Below, piece after piece: positions 19,075 to 29,531 of a DNA stretch of 64,000 nucleotides (the first letter of the stretch is position 1; the number at the start of each line of letters is the position of its first letter). The position numbers and the translations under genes are program-made. The notes beneath the pieces are model-generated. The model did no database searches. It worked only from the letters and a program-made list of their open reading frames with translations, and was not told the DNA's origin. Where the stretch lies: assembly GCF_000732945.1 (NCBI RefSeq), contig NZ_CP008944.1, positions 1,603,784 through 1,667,783 on the forward strand, given 5' to 3'. This DNA is from Corynebacterium atypicum (lineage in GTDB: Bacteria > Actinomycetota > Actinomycetes > Mycobacteriales > Mycobacteriaceae).

Positions 19075-21432
19075 ATGATTGAGCTAGAGGTAGGCGATCT
19101 TCTGGAAGGGCGCTACCGCATCGATTACCCGATCGCCCGGGGAGGCATGTCGACTGTCTACCGCTGCGTGGACATGCGACTCGCCCGAGCCGTGGCAGTC
19201 AAGGTGATGGATGACCGCTACTCGGGCGACCCTGTCTTTCGGCACAGATTCCGCCGGGAGGCCCAGGCGATGGCCCAGCTAAGCCACCCGAACCTGGTCG
19301 GTGTTTACGATTTCGGCTCCGACGGCGACGTCATATTCCTGGTGATGGAGCTCATCACCGGGGGCACACTGCGCGAGCTGCTCGCCGAGCGAGGACCCAT
19401 GCCGCCGCACGCAGCGACGGCAGTGTTGCAGGCCGTGCTCACCGGGCTGGACGTGGCTCATCGGGCCAACATGATTCACCGGGATCTCAAGCCGGACAAC
19501 GTGCTCATCGGCGCAGACCATAAGGTCAAGCTCGCCGACTTCGGGCTCGTGCGCGCCACCAGCACCGCCAGCGGCACCACCGACACCATCGTCGGCACGA
19601 CCGCCTACCTCTCCCCCGAGCAGGTACGCGGCGACGAGCTCACGTTTTCTAGCGACGTCTACTCGGCCGGCATCGTACTCTTCGAGCTGTTGACCGGCAC
19701 CACCCCGTTTTCTGGGGCCACCTCCTTGGAGCACGCCTACGCCCGGCTGACGGAAGACGTCCCGGCGCCCTCCTCGCGCATCGCCGGGGTGCCCGCGCTT
19801 TTCGACGAGCTGGTTGCCAGCGCCACGGCGAGCGACCCGGCGGAGCGCTTTCACGACGCCGCGGAATTCCTGGCGGCGCTTAACGACGTCGCGCGCGAAT
19901 TGCAGTTGCCCCACTTCCAGGTGCCGGTGCCGCGCAACGCTGCGGCGCACCGCGCGGCCGCAGTGCCCACAGATTCCTCCGGGCTTCCGGGGGTGCTCGC
20001 TCCCACCGGGGTCATTAAGGGCGCGGGCGGCGAAGCCGGAGATCCCGGCGCTTCCGCGGATGCGGAGGCCGCAGGGTACCCGCGCGATGACGGCGGGCTC
20101 TTTGGCTCCACGCCCCGCCGGGCCGAGAATGAAACGACGGCCTTCGACGCTGACCAGCTCGCCCACAGAGCCGCAAAGTCCTCCGAAACCTCCGTCATGC
20201 CGGCCTCACCACGCCCGCCCACCGGCACCCCGGTGCCCGCAGGGCCGTCGACGGCCGGGGCGGAGCCGCAGCCGCGCAATTCTGAGCGGCCCGGCGCGCA
20301 GCGCACGGCCGGGGAGGTCCCCTCCGCTACGGCGAGCCGGGCCGACCGCCCCGTGAGTAATCGATCCCCCTGGCGGTTGGCCGCCTGGATCGTCTTGGTG
20401 ACGCTGTTCCTGGCGGCTATCGCCGTCGGCGGCTGGTGGCTCGGCTCGGGCCGCTACGGAGAGATCCCGCAGGTCATCGGCATGGACCGGGCCGCCGCAG
20501 TGGCCCAGGTGGAGCAGGCCGGCTTTGCTCCGGTGACAAAAGAGGTTTATCACAACGACGTCCCGCGCGCCTTCAGCGCCGGCACCGAACCCGCCTTCGG
20601 CGAGCGCGCCGTGCGCGGCAACCAAGTCGCCGTGCTGATCTCTCGGGGCCGGCCCACGGTGCCCGAGATTCAACCCGGCAGGCAGGCTGCCCGCTACCAG
20701 GACCTCCTCCAGGACCGCACGCTGACCTGGAGCTACGGCGATGCGGTGTTCTCTGACGAAGCGGCTGAGGGAGACCTCGCGGAGGTGGATCCCGCCCCCG
20801 GCAACGAGCTGCCCGTAGGCGGCAAGGTCACCCTGCGGCTCAGCAAGGGGCCGGCACCGGTGGACGTCCCCAACGTTTCCGGGATGACCGTCGAGCAGGC
20901 AACCGGGGTGCTCGAGGCCGCCGGGCTGAAGGTCGGGCAGACTCGCGAGCGATTCGACGCCGCAGTACCGCGCGGCGAGGTCATTGACTCCGATCCCGCG
21001 CCCGGGACTCAGGCATCCCGCGGCAGCACAGTCACCCTTGAGGTCTCTAACTCGCTGACCATCCCGAACGTCGAAGAGATGAGCATCGACCAAGCCAAGG
21101 CCGCGCTTGCCGACGCCGGGCTCGTCGTCGCGGACACCCGCCGCGATTCTTCCGCCACCGCCGACAGCGCCCGGATGGTCCTAGAAATCTCGCCGGCAGC
21201 CGGCAGCCGCGTCGACCCTGCCCATCCCGAGGTGACGCTGACGCTTCCCGGGAAGGTGCGCGTGCCCTCACTCATCGGCCGCCAGGCTGAGGACGCCCGG
21301 GACATCCTGCACGAGGCGGGCCTAGAAGCCAGCCCCGCCAACGCCAGCGGTTGGGTCTACCGGCAAAGCCCAAGCTGGGCGCGCACCGTGAGCCCGGATT
21401 CCAAGGTCCGCCTGTACACCACCGGCGACTAG
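19075..21432 (+). CDS. pknL: Serine/threonine protein kinase PknL with PASTA domains
   Basis: Receptor-type Hanks kinase linked to division and envelope control. The 785-residue protein has a cytoplasmic kinase domain with ARGGMSTVYR (residues 21-30), catalytic-loop Lys at residue 43 (AVKV), IHRDLKPDN near 134, LADFGLVR near 153, and GTTAYLSPEQ near 174; a Pro/Ala-rich juxtamembrane linker; one membrane segment at about 433-455; and five extracellular PASTA repeats (starts IPQVIG, VPEIQP, VPNVSG, IPNVEE, VPSLIG). The ATG at 19075 matches the kinase start; the frame is open upstream only as antisense of the neighbouring gene. Confidence 0.95.
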   Translation: MIELEVGDLLEGRYRIDYPIARGGMSTVYRCVDMRLARAVAVKVMDDRYSGDPVFRHRFRREAQAMAQLSHPNLVGVYDFGSDGDVIFLVMELITGGTLRELLAERGPMPPHAATAVLQAVLTGLDVAHRANMIHRDLKPDNVLIGADHKVKLADFGLVRATSTASGTTDTIVGTTAYLSPEQVRGDELTFSSDVYSAGIVLFELLTGTTPFSGATSLEHAYARLTEDVPAPSSRIAGVPALFDELVASATASDPAERFHDAAEFLAALNDVARELQLPHFQVPVPRNAAAHRAAAVPTDSSGLPGVLAPTGVIKGAGGEAGDPGASADAEAAGYPRDDGGLFGSTPRRAENETTAFDADQLAHRAAKSSETSVMPASPRPPTGTPVPAGPSTAGAEPQPRNSERPGAQRTAGEVPSATASRADRPVSNRSPWRLAAWIVLVTLFLAAIAVGGWWLGSGRYGEIPQVIGMDRAAAVAQVEQAGFAPVTKEVYHNDVPRAFSAGTEPAFGERAVRGNQVAVLISRGRPTVPEIQPGRQAARYQDLLQDRTLTWSYGDAVFSDEAAEGDLAEVDPAPGNELPVGGKVTLRLSKGPAPVDVPNVSGMTVEQATGVLEAAGLKVGQTRERFDAAVPRGEVIDSDPAPGTQASRGSTVTLEVSNSLTIPNVEEMSIDQAKAALADAGLVVADTRRDSSATADSARMVLEISPAAGSRVDPAHPEVTLTLPGKVRVPSLIGRQAEDARDILHEAGLEASPANASGWVYRQSPSWARTVSPDSKVRLYTTGD

Positions 21433-21465
21433 CCGGTGGGCGCGGGGCGCGGGGATCCGCTCGGG

Positions 21466-22890
<1,425 letters not shown>

Positions 22891-22910
22891 TCACCCCGAT
22901 TGTGCAGCGT

Positions 22911-23441
22911 CTAGCCGAGCACTCGGTTGTCCGAGCGAAGTGGCAGCGCAGCGGCGCACACCCGGAACTTTTCCCAGGCAAACTTTGCATCCGCCAGCGC
23001 GTCGTGGAGATCTGCCGGGGCCTCGGGCAAGCGGGGTTTTCCAGCCAGCTCCCACAGCTGTTTGACGTCGCGGGTGTAGTGCGGCACCTCCCGCGGCAAC
23101 TGGCTCATGTCTCCCCAGAGCTGGGCCAACGCCACGTGGTCATACGCCCCCACCCAGGCCCACAGCTGCGGGCGCAGTCGCTCGCGGCGCCCAACGTCCT
23201 CTCCACCGGTGAGGAACCTGAAGAGTTCCTCCCTGATCTGGCGGCGGCTCCGCCAGGCCGGGTCGTCGGCCGGGGGCAGCTGCGGCAAAACGTTCTCGCG
23301 GACCCACTGGTTGGCCACGGACGGGTCAAACTCGGTAGAGACCGCGTAGAACTCCCTGCCGTCCTCGGCGACGACTCCCACCGAAACAAGGTCGATGGTG
23401 TGCCCGTCCTCGAGAAACTCGGTGTCGTAAAAATATCGCAT
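22911..23441 (-). CDS. RNase AS-like 3'-5' exoribonuclease
   Basis: Predicted DEDDh-family exoribonuclease of the Rv2179c/RNase AS group, which trims poly(A) 3' tails. The 176-residue protein begins MRYFYDTEFLEDG, supplying the first catalytic acids (D6, E8), and ends with LHDALADAKFAWEKF, which supplies the His and last Asp. VGAYDHVALAQLWG in the middle provides the second-motif Asp. It is the last gene of a three-gene minus-strand run beginning at the acyltransferase, 3 bp after the small membrane protein. Confidence 0.85.
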   Translation of the reverse strand: MRYFYDTEFLEDGHTIDLVSVGVVAEDGREFYAVSTEFDPSVANQWVRENVLPQLPPADDPAWRSRRQIREELFRFLTGGEDVGRRERLRPQLWAWVGAYDHVALAQLWGDMSQLPREVPHYTRDVKQLWELAGKPRLPEAPADLHDALADAKFAWEKFRVCAAALPLRSDNRVLG

Positions 23442-23444
23442 GAG

Positions 23445-23639
23445 TCAGTTCCGCTGCTGGCTAGCCGGTGGCCGCGAACCCGGAATGGGCACAAAGAGTG
23501 CGACGACGATGAGGATCACGGCCACAGGTCCGGCAGCGGCGGGATAGAAGTCTGCCGCAGCGCACACCAGGTAGCCGAGCAGGAAAATAACCACCGCGGC
23601 AAGCCTGAAGAACAAAACGATGTGGTGGGGCTTTCTCAT
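23445..23639 (-). CDS. Small two-pass membrane protein
   Basis: A 64-residue protein with a basic N-terminus (MRKPHH) and two hydrophobic segments (about residues 8-29 and 36-52). Its ATG overlaps the preceding acyltransferase stop (ATGA at 23636-23639) and its stop is 3 bp before the RNase AS gene, which supports it being a real, translationally coupled gene despite its size. No family is recognised. Confidence 0.65.
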   Translation of the reverse strand: MRKPHHIVLFFRLAAVVIFLLGYLVCAAADFYPAAAGPVAVILIVVALFVPIPGSRPPASQQRN

Positions 23640-24892
23640 CGGATCTTTTCGCTTCCTACGCCCGAGCTGGCAGGCTGTGTCGCCTCAGCACGCCGCCCGG
23701 CGCCGTTGTCGCTCAACTGGGTGCCCAGAACTCGAGCAAGCAAGGGCTCCAGGCGGGGAGGTTTGACCGCCCACCCGAGCACCGGGATCTGGGCGAGCAA
23801 CCAGAACGCAAACGAGCCTAGCAGGCTGGCCACCGCGCCGAGCGCCATCCACACCCCGGTGCGGGTGAGCGGATCGCTCGATTGCCCGTTGACTTCCATG
23901 CCCTCGGCCGCCATAAACAACGGTGTGTAGACGAGCGTCAGCGCAATGGGATGACCCAGGTAGATCGGCAGCGTATGGCGGCCCAGGAACTGCAACCCGG
24001 TAGAAAGGACCGGGATTTTAGCGATACCGACGGCGCCCAGCACCGCTGCAGGCAGCATCAGCGCCTGTCCGAAGGCCCGGACCACGAGCCACATCTCATC
24101 CGGGGTGATCTGGGCAGGCACCGGACACAGCGGCCAGGCCACCGGCTCCAGGCCCACCTCGGCCACGACCCGCCACATCGCGTACACCGCGAACCCCGAG
24201 ACGTAGAACGCCACCGAGGCCACAATTCGAGCCGGGTTGGCGCCCGCCGCGAAATCTTTGATCGCCGTGCTGAAGTGCACGCCCGCCATAAACACCGGCA
24301 GGAACATCAGGGCCTGGGAGACCGCGGGATAGTCCTGCGCCAACGGCAGGATCAACACCGGGAAAAACGTCAACGCAAGGGCCAGCCACCTGGGTAGCTT
24401 CCGTGTGACCCAAAGAAAGATATTGAAAGCGATGAGCGCCCACAGAAACCAATACATGTTCTCCGAGCTCAGCACCGTATACAGGTAGTACCGCCAGCCC
24501 GGAAGGTCCGTGTCGCCGAGCAGCAGCCACTGATGGCGTTTGATGGCCACTTCGATCGGGGTGAAGATCACGTAGGGAACCGCGAAGAACCACAGCCTGC
24601 GGCACCAAAGCTGCCCGAATGTCAGGTGCAGGACTTTCCTCGAGAATAGCCCGCTGACGAGGAAAAACAAGCATAGCCGCAGCGGGTCGAGGATGTGGTT
24701 GACGCCGGCGATGAATGTCTCCATGCCGTGCGGCACTTCGAGGCAGATATGCAGCGCGACGACGCCCAGAATCGAAATGCCCTTGGCTACGTCAGGCCAG
24801 GCCAACCGCGTTTTGGGCGCAGCCGGCGGTACCGGCGTGGCAGGAAACGCCGAGGCCTCGTGCCAGGCTCGAGACGCCATCGCTGAGCTCAC
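23636..24892 (-). CDS. Acyltransferase family 3 membrane protein
   Basis: Integral membrane O-acyltransferase-like protein (Acyl_transf_3 type) of unknown acceptor. The 418-residue protein opens with AWPDVAKGISILGVVALHICLE, the usual WxDxxKGxxIxxVxxxH opening around residues 31-52 with its conserved His, then about ten membrane segments, and GRHTLPIYLGHP near residue 315. A GTG at 24892 with GAGGA upstream is taken as the start; an ATG four codons later is the alternative. Members acylate cell-envelope sugars or lipids, so an envelope role is likely in this neighbourhood. Confidence 0.8.
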   Translation of the reverse strand: MSSAMASRAWHEASAFPATPVPPAAPKTRLAWPDVAKGISILGVVALHICLEVPHGMETFIAGVNHILDPLRLCLFFLVSGLFSRKVLHLTFGQLWCRRLWFFAVPYVIFTPIEVAIKRHQWLLLGDTDLPGWRYYLYTVLSSENMYWFLWALIAFNIFLWVTRKLPRWLALALTFFPVLILPLAQDYPAVSQALMFLPVFMAGVHFSTAIKDFAAGANPARIVASVAFYVSGFAVYAMWRVVAEVGLEPVAWPLCPVPAQITPDEMWLVVRAFGQALMLPAAVLGAVGIAKIPVLSTGLQFLGRHTLPIYLGHPIALTLVYTPLFMAAEGMEVNGQSSDPLTRTGVWMALGAVASLLGSFAFWLLAQIPVLGWAVKPPRLEPLLARVLGTQLSDNGAGRRAEATQPASSGVGSEKIR

Positions 24893-24994
24893 CCATTCCT
24901 CGTCGCAGTGCTCATATATTCCCTAAGCGGCCGCGCCGGCTAGGAACGTGAGTCAAGCCCCTAAGCCGTCCGGCCACTAGTGCAACCTGTCAGT

Positions 24995-25792
24995 CTACTG
25001 CTCGCCACACTGGTTGTACGTGTGGGGCTTGTGGCGGTCCTGACGGGCCTCGGGGTCCCCGGTCGGTTCCGTGCCCGCGGGGTAGCCCTCGCCGGCCTCC
25101 AGCGCGGCGCGCACCTCAGACGCGTAGGCGTCCACGTATTCGTAGCCGGTCAGCTTCGCTAACGTATGCATAATGTAGTCGGTCAGCGCCCGGGCGGTGG
25201 CGCGCTCCTTTGGGGCCATCCGGCGGTGACGCGCCCAGGCCAGCGGGTCGATGCCCGCGCCCACCACGACGCGCACCTTATACGGGCGCGGAAATACGGT
25301 CCCGATCGGGTTGGCCTTGCGGCTGTCAATCATGCCCACCGGGTAGATCATCTGGCCCGTGGCGAGCGCGATGCGCGCGCACCCGGTATGCCCCTTATAG
25401 ATCCGCCCGTCCGGAGAGCGCGTCCCTTCGGGATACACGCAGAAAAGATCACCGCGGTCAAAGACCTCCTTGGCGGCTTCCAACATGGTTCGTCCCGCGT
25501 CCTTCGAGCTGCGGTCCACCGGAACCTGCCCCACCGTGGTGAAAAACCAGCGCTGGAAAGCGCCCTTGATCCCGGTACCCGTGAAGTACTCGCTCTTCGC
25601 CGGGTGGGTCAGCTGGCGATCGCACAGCAGCGGAAAGTAGAAGGAGTCCATGACTGCCTGGTGCGAGGAGGCCAAAAGCCCTGGGCCTTCTTCCGGCAGG
25701 TTGTGGCCGCCCTCGAGAACGGGGCGGTTCCACACGCGCAAAAACGGCCCCAGAAGCACGTACTTGAACATCCAGTACCACTTGTTGTTCAT
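24995..25792 (-). CDS. 1-acyl-sn-glycerol-3-phosphate acyltransferase-like protein (PlsC family)
   Basis: Membrane-associated acyltransferase expected to act in phospholipid or mannolipid synthesis. The 265-residue protein has the catalytic HX4D motif at H44-D49 (SSHQAVMDS), a FTGTGIKGAFQRWFF region, and the substrate motif VYPEGTRSPDG around residues 119-129. The C-terminal part is polar and low in complexity. It lies beside glucokinase and pimB', as in C. glutamicum, where the cluster serves phosphatidylinositol mannoside and lipid synthesis; the exact acceptor is not visible. Confidence 0.85.
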   Translation of the reverse strand: MNNKWYWMFKYVLLGPFLRVWNRPVLEGGHNLPEEGPGLLASSHQAVMDSFYFPLLCDRQLTHPAKSEYFTGTGIKGAFQRWFFTTVGQVPVDRSSKDAGRTMLEAAKEVFDRGDLFCVYPEGTRSPDGRIYKGHTGCARIALATGQMIYPVGMIDSRKANPIGTVFPRPYKVRVVVGAGIDPLAWARHRRMAPKERATARALTDYIMHTLAKLTGYEYVDAYASEVRAALEAGEGYPAGTEPTGDPEARQDRHKPHTYNQCGEQ

Positions 25793-25883
25793 CGATCTTC
25801 CTTCTTTCGGATTTCCGCGGCGAACAGACTAGGCAGACCCATGCGGTAGTGGCCAACACCTTGCCAGGGCTGCGCCCCGCGGC

Positions 25884-26900
25884 TTACAGGGCGGGCGTTG
25901 CTTTTGCACCGACGACGTGGCGGGCCAAGTCGGACACACCAATCATACCTGCCTGGGCGCCCAGCTTTGCCACAGCCACTCTGGGCAGCGGCCGATATCC
26001 GGTACCCACAACCTCGGATCCCATCGCGTCTACCGCCTCGGCCAGGTAAAGGTCGGCGTCGCGGGACACGCCGCCACCGAGCAGCACCAGCTCGGGGTCG
26101 AACAGATCCGCGATGATCCCCAACGCCCGGCCCATCCAGGTGGCGAAGTCGTGCACAATCTCGGTGCCGGCGCTGTCACCCTGCCGGGCCGCGACCATCA
26201 CGTCTTCGCCGGTGACGGAGCTGGGATCGCACCGCAGCTTCGCGGCCAGCGGGGAGTGCGCAAACCGGCGGGCGTGCACGATCTCGATGGCCGATTCCAC
26301 CAGCGCAGTCCCCGAGCAATACCGCTCGAGGCAGCCCAGCTTTCCGCACGGGCACCGGCGCCCACCGGGCACCGCGGTGATGTGCCCGAGTTCCGGGGCA
26401 ATGCCAAAGGCCCCCCGGTAAATCTCGCCGTCATGCATCAACGCCGTCCCGATGCCCGTCCCCACGGCAAACAGCACCCAATCGCGCACCCCTTGGGCGG
26501 CCCCAAACCGGTACTCCCCCCAGGCCGCCGAGTTCGCGTCGTGCTCCAGGCGCACCGGCAGCTCCAACCGAGCGCTCAGCGCCTGGCGCACGTCGGCGTT
26601 ACGCCACGGCAGGTGCGGGGCAAAACGCACGCGCTCGCAGTCCTGATCAAGAAAGCCCGCAATGGCCACGCCCACCGCCGCGATCTTGTTGCGTTTCGAC
26701 AGCTCAGCGACGGCGGCCACGATCGCGTCCTCAAGATCGCCCGCGCGCTCGGGCGCCGGAACCGACAGCGAGTCGACTATCGTGCCCCTCTCGGTGACCA
26801 CGGCGGCGCGGAGATTAGTGCCGCCGATGTCGAACCCCACGGTCAATTCACCGTTGAGTGATGCACGCAGGCGGGGGTCGGTACGCGCGCTAGCGAACAT
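25884..26900 (-). CDS. glk: ROK-family glucokinase
   Basis: Predicted ATP-dependent glucose kinase feeding glucose 6-phosphate into glycolysis. The 338-residue protein has the phosphate loop VGFDIGGTNLRAAVV near residue 21, LEHDANSAAWGEYRFG near 118 (catalytic Asp), AVGTGIGTAL near 142, and the ROK zinc motif CPCGKLGCLERYCSG near 183. The order pimB'-glk-plsC matches C. glutamicum, supporting glucokinase over a ROK repressor; no N-terminal DNA-binding domain is present. A TATACT -10 element (26942-26947) and a palindrome (26929-26940) lie upstream. Confidence 0.88.
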   Translation of the reverse strand: MFASARTDPRLRASLNGELTVGFDIGGTNLRAAVVTERGTIVDSLSVPAPERAGDLEDAIVAAVAELSKRNKIAAVGVAIAGFLDQDCERVRFAPHLPWRNADVRQALSARLELPVRLEHDANSAAWGEYRFGAAQGVRDWVLFAVGTGIGTALMHDGEIYRGAFGIAPELGHITAVPGGRRCPCGKLGCLERYCSGTALVESAIEIVHARRFAHSPLAAKLRCDPSSVTGEDVMVAARQGDSAGTEIVHDFATWMGRALGIIADLFDPELVLLGGGVSRDADLYLAEAVDAMGSEVVGTGYRPLPRVAVAKLGAQAGMIGVSDLARHVVGAKATPAL

Positions 26901-26928
26901 CTCGACTGCTCAACCTTTCCGGGCGACT

Positions 26929-26947
26929 ACAAATGTTTGTGAGTATA
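26929..26947 (-). promoter_or_regulatory. glk promoter -10 with adjacent palindrome
   Basis: On the minus strand a TATACT hexamer (26942-26947) is followed at once by ACAAACATTTGT (26929-26940), an imperfect 12-bp palindrome near the expected transcription start. An operator overlapping the start site is possible. The regulator is unknown. Confidence 0.4.
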
Positions 26948-27037
26948 AACCCCCACGGCACAGTTTCTGTCACCGACGCCGCCAGATAACGGCCAGCAAG
27001 CGCTCGCACCCTCCCGCGGGTTGCGATTAGCTCCAGC

Positions 27038-28186
27038 TCAGCTGAGCCCCAGGACGTGTCGAAGCCGCAGCGTCATCGCCTCCATCGTCCACTCGCGCTC
27101 CACATACGCCCTGCCGGCGCGCCCCGCCTCGCTGGCAGCCCGCCGATTAGAAAGCCAGGCGGCGAGCGCATCAGCGATGGCTTCGATGTCGCGGCCGTCG
27201 ACAATCTGCCCGCAGCCCTCGCCTACCGTCTCTGGCGCTCCCCCAGAGGTGCCCGCAATCACCGGCACGCCGCAGGCCTGCGCCTCCAGGTAGACGATGC
27301 CGAGGCCCTCGACATCAAGCCCCCCGAACCGAGTGCGCGCGGGCATCGCGAAGACGTCGCTAGCCGCCAGAGCGTCGCGCATCGCCTCTTGCTCCAGCCT
27401 GCCTGTCATGACGATGCCCGCACCGGTCGCCCCGGATGGCCTATCCGCCCGTTGCTTGAGGATATTGAGGGTGCGGCCATACCGCCCCCCGCCGACCACC
27501 ACCAGCCGCGCGCCTGGGACTCGCCGACGCACCTGCGGCCACGCCCTGATCAGCTGGTCCTGCCCTTTTCGCGGGACCAGCCGAGAGATGACGATCGCCA
27601 TCGGCTCGTCATTTCCGACGCCGAGCCGGGCCCGGGTATCCGCCCGGATGCGCGCGGAGGCGGGGCGGAAGACGCGCGTACTCACTCCGGAAGGGACATG
27701 GGCGACACGCGTGGCGCCCAGCACCTTCCGTAGCCGGTTGCGGGTGTAGGCAGAGATAAAGGTGACAACATCCGCGCCGCGGAACACCCGGCGTAGCGCC
27801 TGGCGCGCGCCGGGAAGCATCGCCCACCCCACCTCGTGCCCGTGAGTCGTGGCGATGACCCTGCGAGCACCCGCGCTGCGTGCAGCGGGAGCCAAAAGCC
27901 CCAACGGAGCGGCCGCCCCGAACCAGACGACGTCGATGCTTTCCGCCGCGATGATTCGGCGCATCTCGTGCGCCACCGCCGGAGTGGGCAGCATCACCCG
28001 GCGCGGCCAGCGGTAGACCGAGAACTCGGCCGCTTCATCAAAGCGCCGAGCGGCCTGCGGATCCTGGGTGGAGCAGAACACCACCACCTCGCGCGGGTCC
28101 AAGCGCTCGACAAAGTCTCTGAGGTAAGACTGGATGCCGCCGATAGTCGGCGGAAAATCGTTCGTGACCAGCAGCACCCGCGTCAT
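27038..28186 (-). CDS. pimB: GDP-mannose-dependent alpha-mannosyltransferase PimB'
   Basis: GT4 (GT-B fold) glycosyltransferase that adds the second mannose to phosphatidylinositol monomannoside on the cytoplasmic face. The protein (382 aa) starts MTRVLLVTNDFPPTIGGIQSYL, the GGIQ nucleotide/acceptor loop being characteristic of PimB', and has ATTHGHEVGW near residue 111, ISRLVPRKGQDQLI near 206, and GLDVEGLGIVYLEAQACGVPVI near 290 with the E-x7-E motif. The ATG at 28186 is preferred; the frame is open upstream only across the start of the next gene. The position beside glk and an NlpC/P60 gene fits corynebacterial order. Confidence 0.92.
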   Translation of the reverse strand: MTRVLLVTNDFPPTIGGIQSYLRDFVERLDPREVVVFCSTQDPQAARRFDEAAEFSVYRWPRRVMLPTPAVAHEMRRIIAAESIDVVWFGAAAPLGLLAPAARSAGARRVIATTHGHEVGWAMLPGARQALRRVFRGADVVTFISAYTRNRLRKVLGATRVAHVPSGVSTRVFRPASARIRADTRARLGVGNDEPMAIVISRLVPRKGQDQLIRAWPQVRRRVPGARLVVVGGGRYGRTLNILKQRADRPSGATGAGIVMTGRLEQEAMRDALAASDVFAMPARTRFGGLDVEGLGIVYLEAQACGVPVIAGTSGGAPETVGEGCGQIVDGRDIEAIADALAAWLSNRRAASEAGRAGRAYVEREWTMEAMTLRLRHVLGLS

Positions 28187-28191
28187 GGCCA

Positions 28192-29196
28192 CTAGTACCG
28201 GGACGCGCCGGCAAAAGGCATCGAATCGACCGACACCACCTGGACCGGGATCCCGTAGTCCGAGGCGTGCACGATCTGCCCGCCGCCGATGTACATGCCC
28301 ACGTGGGTCACCCCGGGGAAAAAGCCGACGATGTCGCCGGGCTGCAGGTCCGATTTGGCTACGCTCTGCCCGCCAGCGATTTGGGCCTGCGAGGTACGCG
28401 GAATCGTCTTGCCCTGCTGCAGGTAGGACCACACCATGAGTCCCGAGCAGTCGAACGCATCCGGACCGGCGGCCCCCCAGCTGTACGGAGAACCGAGTTT
28501 AGACAACGCGGCCGCCACTACCCCGCTGGCTGCACCGGGGTCGAGCACCGGAGCGACCGGCTTGTTCTTGCCCTCCCAGCGGGCGCGCTCCTCCGGCGAG
28601 AGCCGGTCGACCCGTTCGGTGATCTCACGCACCCTGGCGTCGAGATCCTGCTGCTCCTTCTTGAGCTGCTTGAGCGATCCTTCGAGCTCCTTGTGGCGGA
28701 AATCCGCCTCGGCCTTCGCGCGCGCCGCAGCGTCGCGCTCCCGATCGGCGCGCGCGGTGGCCTTTTCCAACTCGTCAACGGCCGCCTTCGCCTGCCTGCC
28801 AAGCGTCGCAAGGAAGGCCGACCGGTCCAGAGCGGTCTGCGGATTCTTAGCCCCGAGCACGCTGATCGCCTGGCTCGAGGCGGTGCTTCGATAGCGGGTG
28901 CCGGCCACGCTGTTGACCTGCTGGCGGGCCTCGCGCTCGGCAGCTAGCGCAACGTCCGCCTCCTGGGTGGCTCCCGCCGCCTGCGCCTTACGCTCCTCCG
29001 CACCCTGTTGCGCCGCCGCGACCTTGTCCTCGAGCTCCTTGACCTTCTCGTTTTGCGCCGAAGCCTGCTGAGAGACCTCACCCATCGCCTTGATGAGCTC
29101 ATCCACCTCGTCTGCGTGTGCTACAGGCACCACGCAACCGACTATGAGGCTAGTTCCAATCACAGCCAAACCCCGCTGGATAAACGATGGGCGCAC
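28192..29196 (-). CDS. NlpC/P60 endopeptidase with coiled-coil domain (RipC/Rv2190c-like)
   Basis: Secreted peptidoglycan D,L-endopeptidase for daughter-cell separation. From the GTG at 29196 (with GGAGG 6 nt upstream) the protein is 334 aa and starts MRPSFIQRGLAVIG, a signal peptide ending about AHADEV. A long Ala/Glu/Lys/Gln-rich coiled coil (about 35-210) precedes the NlpC/P60 domain, whose catalytic Cys is in AFDCSGLMVW near residue 250 and His in VTHVGMYIGG near residue 298. The coil-plus-NlpC layout resembles RipC, which is activated through FtsEX. The stop is 5 bp before the pimB' ATG. Confidence 0.9.
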   Translation of the reverse strand: MRPSFIQRGLAVIGTSLIVGCVVPVAHADEVDELIKAMGEVSQQASAQNEKVKELEDKVAAAQQGAEERKAQAAGATQEADVALAAEREARQQVNSVAGTRYRSTASSQAISVLGAKNPQTALDRSAFLATLGRQAKAAVDELEKATARADRERDAAARAKAEADFRHKELEGSLKQLKKEQQDLDARVREITERVDRLSPEERARWEGKNKPVAPVLDPGAASGVVAAALSKLGSPYSWGAAGPDAFDCSGLMVWSYLQQGKTIPRTSQAQIAGGQSVAKSDLQPGDIVGFFPGVTHVGMYIGGGQIVHASDYGIPVQVVSVDSMPFAGASRY

Positions 29197-29442
29197 GGGT
29201 TTCCTCCGGGACAATCTCACGAAAATACGAAGCGTTACCTGGCTCTCCACTGAGCCGCGGAGGCCGGCGCTCGCTATGAAAGCAATCGATATGGATAGAA
29301 CTATAGCCAGCCTGAGCTCGGAAGACTAACGTCCCCAGTCGCATGAAACGCGTGGGATTTTTGAGGTTTAAGCTAACCCCTACGCAGCCAAAACGGCCAG
29401 CACAGGATTACGCGAAGGTATCGCGCAGAGGATTCGGCGCCC
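29197..29442. other. Intergenic stretch between the two NlpC/P60 genes
   Basis: This gap carries the likely promoter of the coiled-coil NlpC gene: on the minus strand TATAGT at 29300-29305 is a good -10 candidate, about 100 bp before the GTG. The remaining sequence shows no open frame worth calling. Confidence 0.45.
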
Positions 29443-29476
29443 ATAAAAAATCCCCAACCCGGCGACGGGCTGGGGC
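29443..29476 (-). terminator. Rho-independent terminator after the short NlpC/P60 gene
   Basis: On the minus strand CCCCAGCCC pairs with GGGTTGGGG (one G-U pair; arms 29467-29475 and 29452-29460) and is followed by ATTTTTT. It lies about 57 bp after the gene's stop. Confidence 0.9.
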
Positions 29477-29531
29477 GCACGGCTGCCGAAATACGCCTGG
29501 GCGCGCTACGTTGCGGCCGATAAGAGACCAG

